Positions 1-7,779 of a stretch of DNA of 32,317 nt are shown piece by piece. The notes under the pieces were generated by a model, which was given only the letters and a program-made list of their open reading frames with translations, was not told the origin of the DNA and ran no database searches. Origin of the DNA: CAYMKL01 sp964390805 (GTDB lineage: Bacteria > Chloroflexota > Anaerolineae > VGOG01); assembly GCA_964390805.1 (NCBI GenBank), contig CAYMKL010000081.1, positions 1 to 32,317 on the forward strand. The letters are read 5' to 3'. Made by a program: the position numbers and the translations under genes. How positions within the stretch are numbered: position 1 is the stretch's first letter; each line of letters opens with the position of its first letter.

Positions 1-50
1 GTTTTTGTCTCGATTTTGCCGATTTGGTCTCTGGTTGCACAATTGTTACG

Positions 51-2021
51 CTAGAAATCCACATAGTCCTTTTTTAGCAAACTTCCACGATCTACTCTAA
101 ACACGTCCAGTAACTCCCCTATCAGCAACGCTTTCTGCTCAGCATCTTTTTTCGACCAGGTACGACTCTTGATCTCCAGAAAGGCTCCCTCGTAAGCCGG
201 TTTAGTCAACTTGTCAAGATTGATAGCAAAGTGCACTCCCTTGTAGCGGATGTGCCAACGCTGCCGGCGCTTGTGAACCTCCTTTACGCTGTCGGGCTGA
301 AAATACTCACAATAAAAACGCAAGGTGCGATCAGCCTTAGAAGTAAAACGAGAACGAGAGAGAAGGACCGAATTGTCAAACTCTTGCTCGCTGCCGAGCC
401 CGGTCAGGGTCAGGGTGCGGATGGACTCAGGAAGTTCCCCCTCCTCCCTCACCACGTTATCCTCACGGTGACGAATGCACCCCTGGCTCGCATCTGCAAA
501 AAGCAAGTAAGTATCGTACTGGTCTCGCGCCGAGGGCCGCCACACAGCAGAGATATCTGGATGAACCAGCCCTTCCTTGACAGCAATCTCTCCCTCCACA
601 GAGGATCCTTTGACTTGCACCTCAAACGTTTCCTCCCACTCCACTCCCCCAATGGCCACGAGCTTGTCCACCAGGCTCTCCTCTCTCCGCATCATGAAAG
701 CGTTGACTCGATCAGCGATGCGTTGAGCCTCAGCCGCGATCATCTCTACATCTACTGTGAGGAGCTCTCTATCCCTCATCAGAAAGCGCCCATTGACCAG
801 AACATGACGCACATCGGCGCTCTTGGCGGCATAGATCAATCGAGAATAGATATTATCGCTCGACAGATCGAACTTTGGCGTAACATGAAGAACATCCAAA
901 TCTACTACGGCCAAATCGGCCTGTTTTCCTACCTCAATTGAGCCTGTTATGTGATCTAAGTGCAAAGCCCGGGCCCCTCCGATGGTGGCCATAGTCAAAG
1001 CAATTCGTGCTGGCACAGCTTTGGGATCACCTGTTGTGCCTTTGGCCAAGAGGGCCGCCAAGCGCACCTCCTCGAACATGTCTTGGTCATTGTTGCTAGC
1101 AGGGCCATCGGTGCCAACACCTACATCCAAACCAATATCTGTCATACGAGCCACCGGCGCCACGCCGCTGGCGAGTTTTAGATTGCTAGTCGGGCAATGC
1201 ACTACCCCAACGCCTCTCTGCCCCAGCAGTTTCATTTCCTCCTCAGTTAAATGCACACTATGAATGGCCACAGCATGGCTATCCAACACGCCAAAATCGT
1301 CCAGGCAAAACACCGGGGCACAACCATAAAGCTGCCGGGTGCCCTCCACCCCTCCCTCTGTCTCCGCCACATGGATAAGCAAAGGTACATTGTTTTCCTG
1401 AGCCAAACGGGTGGTCTCCCTCAAAATCTCCGGCGTGCACGAATACGGCGAATGTGGGCCGACGGCAGGCACGATCAACTCGTGCCCTTTCCACCCAGCA
1501 ATGAATTGCCGACAGTATTCTAAGCTCTCGTCGTAGCTAGTCGCATCGGGGGTTGGCAGCTTCATGACTGTTTCAGCACAGACGGCCCGCATACCCGCTT
1601 CCTGTGCCGCCCTGGCCACCTCTTCCTCGAAATAATACATATCGGCAAAACAGGTCACGCCTGAGCGAATCATCTCTGCACAAGACAGCAAGGTGCCATA
1701 ATAACAGGACTCCTCATTCACAAATTCTCTCTCTACGGGCAACATATAGCCATACAGCCAGACGTCTAGCCGCAGATCGTCGGCCAGCCCCCTGAGCAAG
1801 CTCATGGGCACGTGAGTGTGAGCATTGATCAGGCCAGGCACCACCACCTGCCCACTACAATCAATGGTCTGCTCGGCCTCGTACCTTCCGCCCAAATCGG
1901 CCGCAGTCCCAACGGCGACGATTTGGCCATCCTTTATGACCACCGCTCCCTGTGGAAACACATCCAGGTTCTCGTTCATGGTAACCACAGTGCCATTTAA
2001 CAGAATCATGTCTGCGTTCAT
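51..2021 (-). CDS. MtaD-like amidohydrolase (5'-methylthioadenosine/S-adenosylhomocysteine deaminase family) fused to a C-terminal CYTH-like domain
   Basis: The first ~445 residues are a metal-dependent amidohydrolase of the MtaD/chlorohydrolase family, which deaminates adenine nucleosides such as S-adenosylhomocysteine and methylthioadenosine. Visible family motifs are NAHTHVPMSLLRG (metal His 68 and 70), HVAETEG (His 217), HSVHLTEEE and GTDGPASNN (Asp 305). From ~residue 452 to 656 there is an extra domain not found in ordinary MtaD. It has QYDTYL, an IRHRED strand, TLTLTG, EVHKRRQRW, NLDKL and FLEIKS, a pattern typical of CYTH triphosphate-tunnel enzymes. Length is 656 residues against ~430 for plain MtaD. 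The start chosen is the ATG at 2021, because a perfect AGGAGGAG Shine-Dalgarno (2026-2033) lies just before it; an in-frame ATG nine codons upstream lies 5' of that site. The gene is divergent from the nucleoside phosphorylase, suggesting nucleoside salvage. The exact substrate is not determinable. Confidence 0.88.
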   Translation of the reverse strand: MNADMILLNGTVVTMNENLDVFPQGAVVIKDGQIVAVGTAADLGGRYEAEQTIDCSGQVVVPGLINAHTHVPMSLLRGLADDLRLDVWLYGYMLPVEREFVNEESCYYGTLLSCAEMIRSGVTCFADMYYFEEEVARAAQEAGMRAVCAETVMKLPTPDATSYDESLEYCRQFIAGWKGHELIVPAVGPHSPYSCTPEILRETTRLAQENNVPLLIHVAETEGGVEGTRQLYGCAPVFCLDDFGVLDSHAVAIHSVHLTEEEMKLLGQRGVGVVHCPTSNLKLASGVAPVARMTDIGLDVGVGTDGPASNNDQDMFEEVRLAALLAKGTTGDPKAVPARIALTMATIGGARALHLDHITGSIEVGKQADLAVVDLDVLHVTPKFDLSSDNIYSRLIYAAKSADVRHVLVNGRFLMRDRELLTVDVEMIAAEAQRIADRVNAFMMRREESLVDKLVAIGGVEWEETFEVQVKGSSVEGEIAVKEGLVHPDISAVWRPSARDQYDTYLLFADASQGCIRHREDNVVREEGELPESIRTLTLTGLGSEQEFDNSVLLSRSRFTSKADRTLRFYCEYFQPDSVKEVHKRRQRWHIRYKGVHFAINLDKLTKPAYEGAFLEIKSRTWSKKDAEQKALLIGELLDVFRVDRGSLLKKDYVDF

Positions 2022-2050
2022 CCTGCTCCTCCTGTCAGGTATTGTCACTC

Positions 2051-2079
2051 ATTATAGTGGCTTTCGCCAGAACCGACAA
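2051..2079 (-). promoter_or_regulatory. Sigma-70-type promoter for the MtaD-CYTH gene
   Basis: Read on the minus strand: -35 TTGTCG (2074-2079), 17-bp spacer, -10 TATAAT (2051-2056). Transcription would start near 2044, just upstream of the Shine-Dalgarno at 2026-2033. It lies back to back with the plus-strand promoter at 2081-2110. Confidence 0.65.
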
Positions 2080-2080
2080 A

Positions 2081-2110
2081 TTGACACGTTTCACACTGTT
2101 GTGCTATAAT
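2081..2110 (+). promoter_or_regulatory. Near-consensus sigma-70 promoter for the nucleoside phosphorylase gene
   Basis: TTGACA (2081-2086), 18-bp spacer, TATAAT (2105-2110). Both hexamers match consensus exactly. The predicted start near 2117 leaves a leader of about 90 nt before the ATG at 2208. Confidence 0.8.
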
Positions 2111-2207
2111 ATCAGATGTTTCTCGCATCATCATTGGTGCACGAGACACTCCGCCCAACGCCTTGTGGCGGTGGACACCCCCCATACCTCCAGAAGGAGA
2201 CCCCCAA

Positions 2208-3542
2208 ATGCGCGCAGTTGACATCATTGCCAAGAAACGAGACAATAATCTCCTAACTGCCGAAGAGATTGATTTCTTCGTCCAGGGCTTCACTCGAGGA
2301 GAGATACCCGATTACCAGGCCGCATCCCTGCTAATGGCCATCTACATGAGAGGGATGAGCGAGCAAGAGACCGTTCATCTCACTATGTCTATGGCCCGAT
2401 CAGGTAAGATGCTGGATCTCTCGCCCATTGCCCCCTTTGTGGTTGACAAACATTCCACTGGCGGTGTGGGCGACAAGACTACTCTAGTAGTTGCCCCGCT
2501 GGTAGCAGCCACAGGGCTGCCACTAGGTAAGATATCAGGACGCGGTCTGGGCTTCAGCGGAGGAACCCTCGACAAGCTAGAATCCATCCCCGGTTTCCAG
2601 GCTAACCTTTCTACCGAAGAATTCATGGCCACGCTGCGCGACCGCGGCATCGTCGTCGTCGGGCAAACGGCCGATATGGTGCCAGCCGATGGCAAGTTCT
2701 ACGCCCTGCGCGATGTGACGGCCACAGTGAGCAACATCTCCCTCATCGCCAGTTCCATTATGAGCAAGAAGATAGCGAGCGGCGGCAATGCTCTCGTCCT
2801 GGACGTCAAAGTAGGTCTCGGAGCTTTCATGCACACCAGGGCAGAAGCAATAGCCCTGGCACATGCAATGGCCAACATCGGCCAGGCGCTGGGTCGTCGC
2901 GTGGCCGCCGTCATCTCCGACATGAACCAGCCTCTCGGTCAGGCTGTGGGCAACGCCCTGGAGCTCAAAGAGGCCATCGCCACTCTCCACGGTCGCGGCC
3001 CCACCGACTTTCTGGAGCATTGTCTGATCATCGCCAGCCAAATGATCATCCTGGCCGACCGTGCACGAGATCCCCAAGAGGCCCGAGAGATGCTATGGCA
3101 CGAGCTGGATAGCGGTCGAGCCTGGCGCAAATTCTGCGACTGGATCGTGGGTCAGCGAGGCGACGAGGCTTACATCAACGACCCTTCCCTGCTACCCCAG
3201 GCGACCTTTATCGAGCCCCTGCCCTCCCCTCACTCCGGCTACGTAGTCAGCCTGGATGCTATGGAAGTTGGTTTAACAGCAAGCCTTCTCGGCGGTGGTC
3301 GAGCCCACAAGGGAGATCCAATTGACCACGCCGTGGGCATAGTCCTGGCCAAAAAGATTGGGGATTATGTCAAAAAAGGCGAGTCGCTGCTAACCATCCA
3401 CGCCAACAATGAGCAGAAACTAACCGACGCCAGGAGGAGGCTCCTGGATGCCTACTCCTGGAGCGATGAGCCTGTGGAGCGCCCGCCCCTCGTACACCAG
3501 ATCATAAGCTCAAAATCCAGTGTTCAAAGCTCAAAGCGGTAA
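2208..3542 (+). CDS. pdp: Pyrimidine-nucleoside / thymidine phosphorylase
   Basis: Cytosolic phosphorolysis of thymidine, deoxyuridine or uridine to free base plus (deoxy)ribose-1-phosphate. The 444-residue protein has the family layout: N-terminal helical domain (MRAVDIIAKKRDNNLLTAEEI), phosphate-binding KHSTGGVGDKTTL, the signature SGRGLGFSGGTLDKLES (usually GLGHTGGT, so F-S replaces H-T here), and SLLGGGRAHKGDPIDHAVG in the C-terminal alpha/beta domain. The ATG at 2208 is preceded by AGAAGGAG; the reading frame stays open upstream but has no ribosome-binding site there. The last ~11 residues (SSKSSVQSSKR) come from a short repetitive stretch at the 3' end, which overlaps the stop of the convergent binding-protein gene by 19 bp. 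pdp and deoA cannot be told apart from sequence inspection alone. Confidence 0.93.
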   Translation: MRAVDIIAKKRDNNLLTAEEIDFFVQGFTRGEIPDYQAASLLMAIYMRGMSEQETVHLTMSMARSGKMLDLSPIAPFVVDKHSTGGVGDKTTLVVAPLVAATGLPLGKISGRGLGFSGGTLDKLESIPGFQANLSTEEFMATLRDRGIVVVGQTADMVPADGKFYALRDVTATVSNISLIASSIMSKKIASGGNALVLDVKVGLGAFMHTRAEAIALAHAMANIGQALGRRVAAVISDMNQPLGQAVGNALELKEAIATLHGRGPTDFLEHCLIIASQMIILADRARDPQEAREMLWHELDSGRAWRKFCDWIVGQRGDEAYINDPSLLPQATFIEPLPSPHSGYVVSLDAMEVGLTASLLGGGRAHKGDPIDHAVGIVLAKKIGDYVKKGESLLTIHANNEQKLTDARRRLLDAYSWSDEPVERPPLVHQIISSKSSVQSSKR

Positions 3543-4648
3543 ACGTAGGTTTCCGGATCCACCAAATCGCCGTTGTTGTCAAAAGTGATAGGCCCGATCA
3601 AACCTGGGTAATCTTGGAGGGCATGTAGCTCAACGACGACAGCTTCCCTGGAGAGTCTCCCCCCCGACTCAATGGCCCTGGCCAAAGCCTCCAGGAGCAC
3701 GCGAGTGGCATCGTAGGCCATGCTCGCCTGGGGGCCCGGCGAGCGCCCAGTTGAGGCCTGGTAGCCAGCCACGAAATCCCCGGTATTGATCTTGGGCACA
3801 GCAGTTATGTAAAGAGTTCCCCCGACAGCCTCCCCGCCGATCTGCACCAACTGAGCGCTGTCAAATCCGCTACCTCCCATGAAAATCGCCTCAACGCCAG
3901 CCTCTCGTGCTTGCGCTATTATCTCTGCTCCCTCAACCGCCCCCCCACCGAAGAAAATCAACTCAACAGACGTGAAACGTGAAACGTGAAATGTGAGATC
4001 AGCGTCGGCGTCTAGCACGATCGTAGCTCCCAACTGCTCAGCCATCTGTGCGAAGGCGTCAGCCAAATCGTCGTCGCCCCGCAGAACAGCAAGATGGCTC
4101 ATCCCCAGCTCCTCCACAACATGGCTGGCGGCCTCCATTCCCAGGAGGTCGTTGCGAGCATTGAGGCGAAAGACCTCAGGGTAGCCCCGCTCCGTCACAG
4201 CGTCCGCCGCAACCGGGGTGATCAGCGCCAGGCCCGCCCGATGGTACTCGTCCAGGGCAGCCAGAGCCGCCTCATCAGAGAAATGACCGATGACGCCCAT
4301 GACATCGGGATCAACCATCATCTTTCCGGCCTGCAACGGCGCCTGAGCCGGATCATTGCCGTCATCCAGAGCCACCAGTTCCACCTTATGACCGCTTACG
4401 CCGCCGGCCGTGTTGCGCTCTCGCACCGCCAGCTTGACGGCGTAGAGCACATCGTAGCCCAGGTGTCGGTGAAGCCCCTCGAACGGAGCAACCAATCCGA
4501 TTTTGACCACGGGTTTGGTGCTAACCAAGCCGGTGCAACTACTGAGTAGCCATCCCCAAATAAAAAGCACGCCAAGCGATAATGCCCGCGTGCACTTTCC
4601 CCGATTTCCGATTTCCGATTTTCGACTTTCGATTCTTGAACGCCCCAT
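3524..4648 (-). CDS. Branched-chain amino acid ABC transporter-type substrate-binding lipoprotein (LivJ-like, Peripla_BP_6), orphan
   Basis: Extracytoplasmic binding protein of the leucine/isoleucine/valine type I fold. After the N-terminus there is a hydrophobic segment with lipobox LLSSC, then VVKIGLVAPFEG, GHKVELVALDDGNDPAQA, VIGHFSDEAALAALDEYHRAGLALITPVA and VFRLNARNDLLG, a typical Peripla_BP_6 series. No permease or ATPase of that transporter class is nearby, so its partner is unknown. Two oddities: residues 2-15 before the signal peptide (GRSRIESRKSEIGN) are encoded by a GAAATCG-type tandem repeat, and a second repeat (3969-3997) is read in frame as LTFHVSRFTS where the family has a conserved beta-strand region. 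The start (ATG 4648, or GTG 4651) lacks a clear Shine-Dalgarno and is uncertain. It is the last gene of the alaS-side cluster. Confidence 0.82.
   Translation of the reverse strand: MGRSRIESRKSEIGNRGKCTRALSLGVLFIWGWLLSSCTGLVSTKPVVKIGLVAPFEGLHRHLGYDVLYAVKLAVRERNTAGGVSGHKVELVALDDGNDPAQAPLQAGKMMVDPDVMGVIGHFSDEAALAALDEYHRAGLALITPVAADAVTERGYPEVFRLNARNDLLGMEAASHVVEELGMSHLAVLRGDDDLADAFAQMAEQLGATIVLDADADLTFHVSRFTSVELIFFGGGAVEGAEIIAQAREAGVEAIFMGGSGFDSAQLVQIGGEAVGGTLYITAVPKINTGDFVAGYQASTGRSPGPQASMAYDATRVLLEALARAIESGGRLSREAVVVELHALQDYPGLIGPITFDNNGDLVDPETYVYRFEL
3969..3997. repeat. Short tandem repeat (period ~8, CGTGAAA units) inside the binding-protein gene
   Basis: About three and a half degenerate copies of an 8-bp unit, CGTGAAA(C/T). 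The array does not break the reading frame; it encodes part of LTFHVSRFTS. It belongs to the class of small iterated repeats also seen at 4599, 5801, 19432 and 20014. Confidence 0.7.
4599..4637. repeat. Short tandem repeat (CCGATTT / CGACTTT units) at the 5' end of the binding-protein gene
   Basis: Four to five degenerate 7-8-bp units of the form CCGATTT, ending in CGACTTTCGATT. It sits between the presumed start codon and the signal-peptide hydrophobic core, so it may have displaced the original translation start. Confidence 0.7.
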
Positions 4649-4672
4649 CACATTTGAACTTTGGATTTGGAC

Positions 4673-5770
4673 CTACTGTTGATACTTCTGCTGGTTTTGG
4701 AGATGCTCCTCGAATGTTTTGGCAAAAGCATGGGAGCCATCACCCTTAGCCAAGAAGTACAGATAGTCGCTGTCTACAGGCTCCAGGACGGCCTGAATCG
4801 AGGCCAGGCCCGGGTTGCAGATAGGGCCGGGGGGCAAGCCCCGGTGAAGGTAGGTGTTGTAGGGAGAATTGACTTGGTCAAACTCCTCCAACATCACTGG
4901 TGTTTTCCACCATTGGTCCGCATCCTCCTGGTAACCCAAAGCGTACTGCACTGTGGGACAAGAGTCCAGGCTCATGCCATCCTCCAATCGGTTTAGAAAG
5001 ACGCCGGCTATGATAGGTCGCTCCTCCGCCACCACCGCCTCGCGCTCCACAATGGAGGCCAGAGTCACCACCTGGTAGATGGTCATCTCCCGCTCCACAG
5101 TCGCCTGGCGCATCTCCGCTGTGAAACGCTGATCGAAATCGGCCAACATGCGCTCAATTATGTCGAGATCTGTGGGCTGGGTTGGGAGGAGGTAAGTATC
5201 CGGGAAGAGAAATCCCTCCAAAGTAGCCTCCGGCGGTCGGTCCAGCAGGAATTCGTAATCGAAGTAGCCGCCTTGGACTAAGTTCAGAAACTGGTCACTG
5301 TCCAGGCCCACTTCTTCTTCCAGCATCTCGGCGATCTGCTCGGCTCGCCAGCCCTCAGGAATGGTCACCGAGATCTCATCGAGACGCCCATGCTGTAGGG
5401 CCTCGATGATCTCCCCCATCGTCATGTTTGCCCTCAGCACGTAGCGGCCAGCCTCCAGCCTGCTATCGGCTTTTTCGTACTGGGCCAACTGACGGAAAAG
5501 CTCGGCGTCAGTAATCAAGCCCCACCGCTTCAGCCGCAGAGCAATATCGCCCGCTGTATCCCCTGGCTCAACCATGAAGACAACCGGAGTGGGATCATCG
5601 CTGGCTGTTTTGGAGATATCCCCTTGGTGAAAAGCCAGGTAGACCCTCAGCAGCAAGTCGTCCAGCACCTTAGCAACATTGCCCTCTCCCTGGCTCAGGC
5701 CGCTACACCCCGTCCCCACTAGCATGAGCATCGTGAGACCAAGAATCAACATCAAGATGCTCTTCTTCAT
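4673..5770 (-). CDS. mltG: Endolytic murein transglycosylase MltG (YceG family)
   Basis: Cleaves nascent peptidoglycan glycan strands in the cell envelope, setting strand length. The 365-residue protein begins MKKSILMLILGLTMLMLVGTGCSG, a lipoprotein-like signal (lipobox VGTGC), followed by a LysM-like VEPGDTAGDIALRLKRWGLI and the YceG catalytic core. The catalytic Glu lies in LASIVEREA, and the family C-terminal signature is SPYNTYLHRGLPPGPICNPG. The ATG at 5770 is chosen because it gives a clean signal peptide and has GCGAGG a few bases upstream. An ATG at 5803 is possible but lies in a repeat array without a Shine-Dalgarno. Family members usually have a transmembrane anchor; here a lipid anchor appears to replace it. 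It follows ruvX with a 135-bp gap, the usual ruvX-mltG pairing. Confidence 0.92.
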   Translation of the reverse strand: MKKSILMLILGLTMLMLVGTGCSGLSQGEGNVAKVLDDLLLRVYLAFHQGDISKTASDDPTPVVFMVEPGDTAGDIALRLKRWGLITDAELFRQLAQYEKADSRLEAGRYVLRANMTMGEIIEALQHGRLDEISVTIPEGWRAEQIAEMLEEEVGLDSDQFLNLVQGGYFDYEFLLDRPPEATLEGFLFPDTYLLPTQPTDLDIIERMLADFDQRFTAEMRQATVEREMTIYQVVTLASIVEREAVVAEERPIIAGVFLNRLEDGMSLDSCPTVQYALGYQEDADQWWKTPVMLEEFDQVNSPYNTYLHRGLPPGPICNPGLASIQAVLEPVDSDYLYFLAKGDGSHAFAKTFEEHLQNQQKYQQ

Positions 5771-5800
5771 AAAGAGCCTCGCTTTCTCTCTGTTGGTATT

Positions 5801-5870
5801 CATATCTATTGAATTCTAATCATTTCTAGTTATTTCAAGCTATTCATAGCGGTTTCTATCTATTTCTAGG
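5801..5870. repeat. Degenerate ~10-12-bp tandem repeat array between ruvX and mltG
   Basis: On the minus strand the stretch reads as a series of AGAAAT(A/G)-(A/G)CT-like units (agaaatagat, agaaaccgct, gaatagctt, gaaataact, agaaatgatt). It fills most of the ruvX-mltG spacer and runs into the alternative upstream start of mltG. Confidence 0.6.
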
Positions 5871-5905
5871 CGAGTATAGCTATACCACGTGTATTTTCCC
5901 ATCTT

Positions 5906-6313
5906 CTAATGCGAATCCAGATAATCCTGCAAGATCACCGCGGCAGCCACGGCGTCAATTCTCTCCCGTTTCTTCTTGCCCCTCAGGCCCGCTTCCCTCA
6001 TCAGTCTTTCGGCACTGACAGTGGAAAAGCGCTCATCCCACAAAACCACTGGCACGTCTATCGCCTTAGCCAGGCCTGCCGCATAGTGCTCCACCTTGTC
6101 GGCCTGTTCACCGACCGTCCCGTCCAGGCTCCGAGGATAGCCTACCACAACCCTTTCTACCTCGTACTCCTCAAGCAATCGGATTACGGCGGCGAAATCC
6201 TCCTGCCGCGAGCCCCTCTGGATGACTTTCAGGCTGCGAGCGAGGAACTGAGTCAGGTCGCTGATGGCTACGCCAATGCGCTTATCCCCCACATCCAAGG
6301 CTAGAACGCGCAT
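5906..6313 (-). CDS. ruvX: Putative Holliday junction resolvase / pre-16S rRNA nuclease RuvX (YqgF)
   Basis: A 135-residue RNase H-fold nuclease implicated in 16S rRNA 5'-end maturation and proposed as a Holliday-junction resolvase. Motifs: LALDVGDKRIGVAISD (first catalytic Asp and the DxGxKRIGvA signature), RVVVGYPRSLDG, LWDERFSTVSAERLM (second acidic site) and ERIDAVAAAVILQDYLD (third acidic site). AGGAAG precedes the tandem ATGATG at 6311-6316; the second ATG has better spacing. The gene begins only 8 bp after the stop of the upstream Baseplate_J-domain gene, so it is co-transcribed from the alaS side. Confidence 0.93.
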   Translation of the reverse strand: MRVLALDVGDKRIGVAISDLTQFLARSLKVIQRGSRQEDFAAVIRLLEEYEVERVVVGYPRSLDGTVGEQADKVEHYAAGLAKAIDVPVVLWDERFSTVSAERLMREAGLRGKKKRERIDAVAAAVILQDYLDSH

Positions 6314-6321
6314 CATTCTTC

Positions 6322-7779
6322 CTACTGGGTCGAGATGCTGATACGGAAGCCAAACCACGGAATCCGTCCTGGCCAGGTGGGTGTAACTTCGATGACAGGC
6401 GCTTCTTCCAAACGCAGGTTTTGACTCAGATATTCCTCGGCCAAATCCAAAGATTTGCCCCGGATGGCCTCCTTGATAGCCCCCTCATCAACCTCAGCCA
6501 TCACTGAGCCAGTCCCCTTCATGACGAAGGACACCTTCCCATCCTCCACGTCGGTGATCTCACCTCTTTGATATTGCAAGCCTTGGCTCGCCAGAGCAAA
6601 ACCCTCGGACGCCACAGCCTCAAGAGCCGCCCAGATGAGGGCATTAGCGTTCTCTTCATCAACAGCCGTCCCTCGGAACATCACCTCCATTTCCAGGGTG
6701 AGGACGTCGGCCTGCTCCTCAACAGGCGTGTCGTATTCTTCAGTTACAACATGATCCATCGCCACGGACTCGGAGGCCAAGAACTCTCCTTCCTCGAGCA
6801 GCCCACTCAGTTGAGAGTAGACTGCCTGCTGTAATTGCTGCACAAGAACGCCTTTGAGACGCTCCTGATCGGCCGTGGTGACCATCCCCACCTGCTTGAC
6901 GCTGCCTCCCTCCATTGGCTCGGGATTAGTGACCCTGACTTGCAGGGAGAGAGGCCCCTCGATCATATTGATCAAATTAGCCCTCACGTTGCCGCTGGGA
7001 CCCGGATCAACGGCTACTGCCTCTGCCTCACCAACGGCCCCTACTGTCCCTTGCACAGTCACTTCCTCAACGGTGGTAAACCTGATAGTAGATCCTGTTG
7101 AGGTGGCGATCACCGTCCCCTCAGGCACAGTCACGGGCTGATTTATGTTGTTTACGAAGAAGACTAGCCCTCTAGCCGGCTGGTCGGGAGCATCTTTTGT
7201 CCCACTAACGGGAATCTGAGCCTTCCCCTCGATCTGAACTTGCACCACCCGGGCCGGAATCTGCCCCGCCTCATAGTCAATCATCTCCAACTCAGGGTCA
7301 GCTTGAATCTGCACAGTGGCCTCAACTGCCTCATTAGCCAGGACCAAAGTGATCTCAGCGCCGGGCACGATCAAAAGAGCAACGGCCAACAAAGCCGAGA
7401 GGGCCACGAGGAAGACAAAAGCACCAAAGATACGCTCGCCCCAGCTCAAGCGCTTCCCCCACCTCGGAGTGGCCTTCGGTCGGCGCCACTTGGTCCTCCT
7501 CTGACCCCATCTCTCCGCAACGAACACCGAAAAGCCTAACTGACGAGCCAAAACCCGCCTCTTGCTAGAATTAGTGACCAGAGCTACCTCCAGGGCCAGA
7601 GACTCGGCGTAGCGTTGAAGCAGCTTGAAATCGAGCAGACTGTCGAGGGCCTGGCATCTTGGCGGCACCACCAGCAGTACTCGTGGAGCCTCGGCCTTTT
7701 CCAAACGAGCTCGCACGGCGGTGATATCGTCGTCAACTTCCAGATGAATGACCTGCGTTGCTATGTTTTCAGCCGTCAA
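6322..7779 (-). CDS. Single-pass membrane protein with a Baseplate_J/gp47-like domain
   Basis: A 485-residue protein. Residues 1-110 form a cytoplasmic alpha/beta region (RVLLVVPPRCQALDSLLDFKLL...RVLARQLGFSVFV). One transmembrane helix follows at ~115-138 (IFGAFVFLVALSALLAVALLIVPGA). The rest is an extracytoplasmic region containing ARGLVFFVNNINQPVTVPEGTVIATSTGSTIRFTT...VDPGPSGNVRANLINMIEG, which matches the first beta-rich part of Baseplate_J domains. There are no phage genes nearby, so this is a cellular protein using that fold; its role is unknown. The start is a TTG (7777-7779) overlapping the alaS stop in TTGA, with a G-rich Shine-Dalgarno a few bases upstream. That overlap indicates translational coupling to alaS. 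Confidence 0.8.
   Translation of the reverse strand: MTAENIATQVIHLEVDDDITAVRARLEKAEAPRVLLVVPPRCQALDSLLDFKLLQRYAESLALEVALVTNSSKRRVLARQLGFSVFVAERWGQRRTKWRRPKATPRWGKRLSWGERIFGAFVFLVALSALLAVALLIVPGAEITLVLANEAVEATVQIQADPELEMIDYEAGQIPARVVQVQIEGKAQIPVSGTKDAPDQPARGLVFFVNNINQPVTVPEGTVIATSTGSTIRFTTVEEVTVQGTVGAVGEAEAVAVDPGPSGNVRANLINMIEGPLSLQVRVTNPEPMEGGSVKQVGMVTTADQERLKGVLVQQLQQAVYSQLSGLLEEGEFLASESVAMDHVVTEEYDTPVEEQADVLTLEMEVMFRGTAVDEENANALIWAALEAVASEGFALASQGLQYQRGEITDVEDGKVSFVMKGTGSVMAEVDEGAIKEAIRGKSLDLAEEYLSQNLRLEEAPVIEVTPTWPGRIPWFGFRISISTQ

Noticed and set aside
6322..7779. Prophage remnant suggested by the Baseplate_J-like domain
   Set aside because: No other phage gene, integrase or att-like repeat is nearby, and the gene is embedded in a core housekeeping cluster with a membrane helix.
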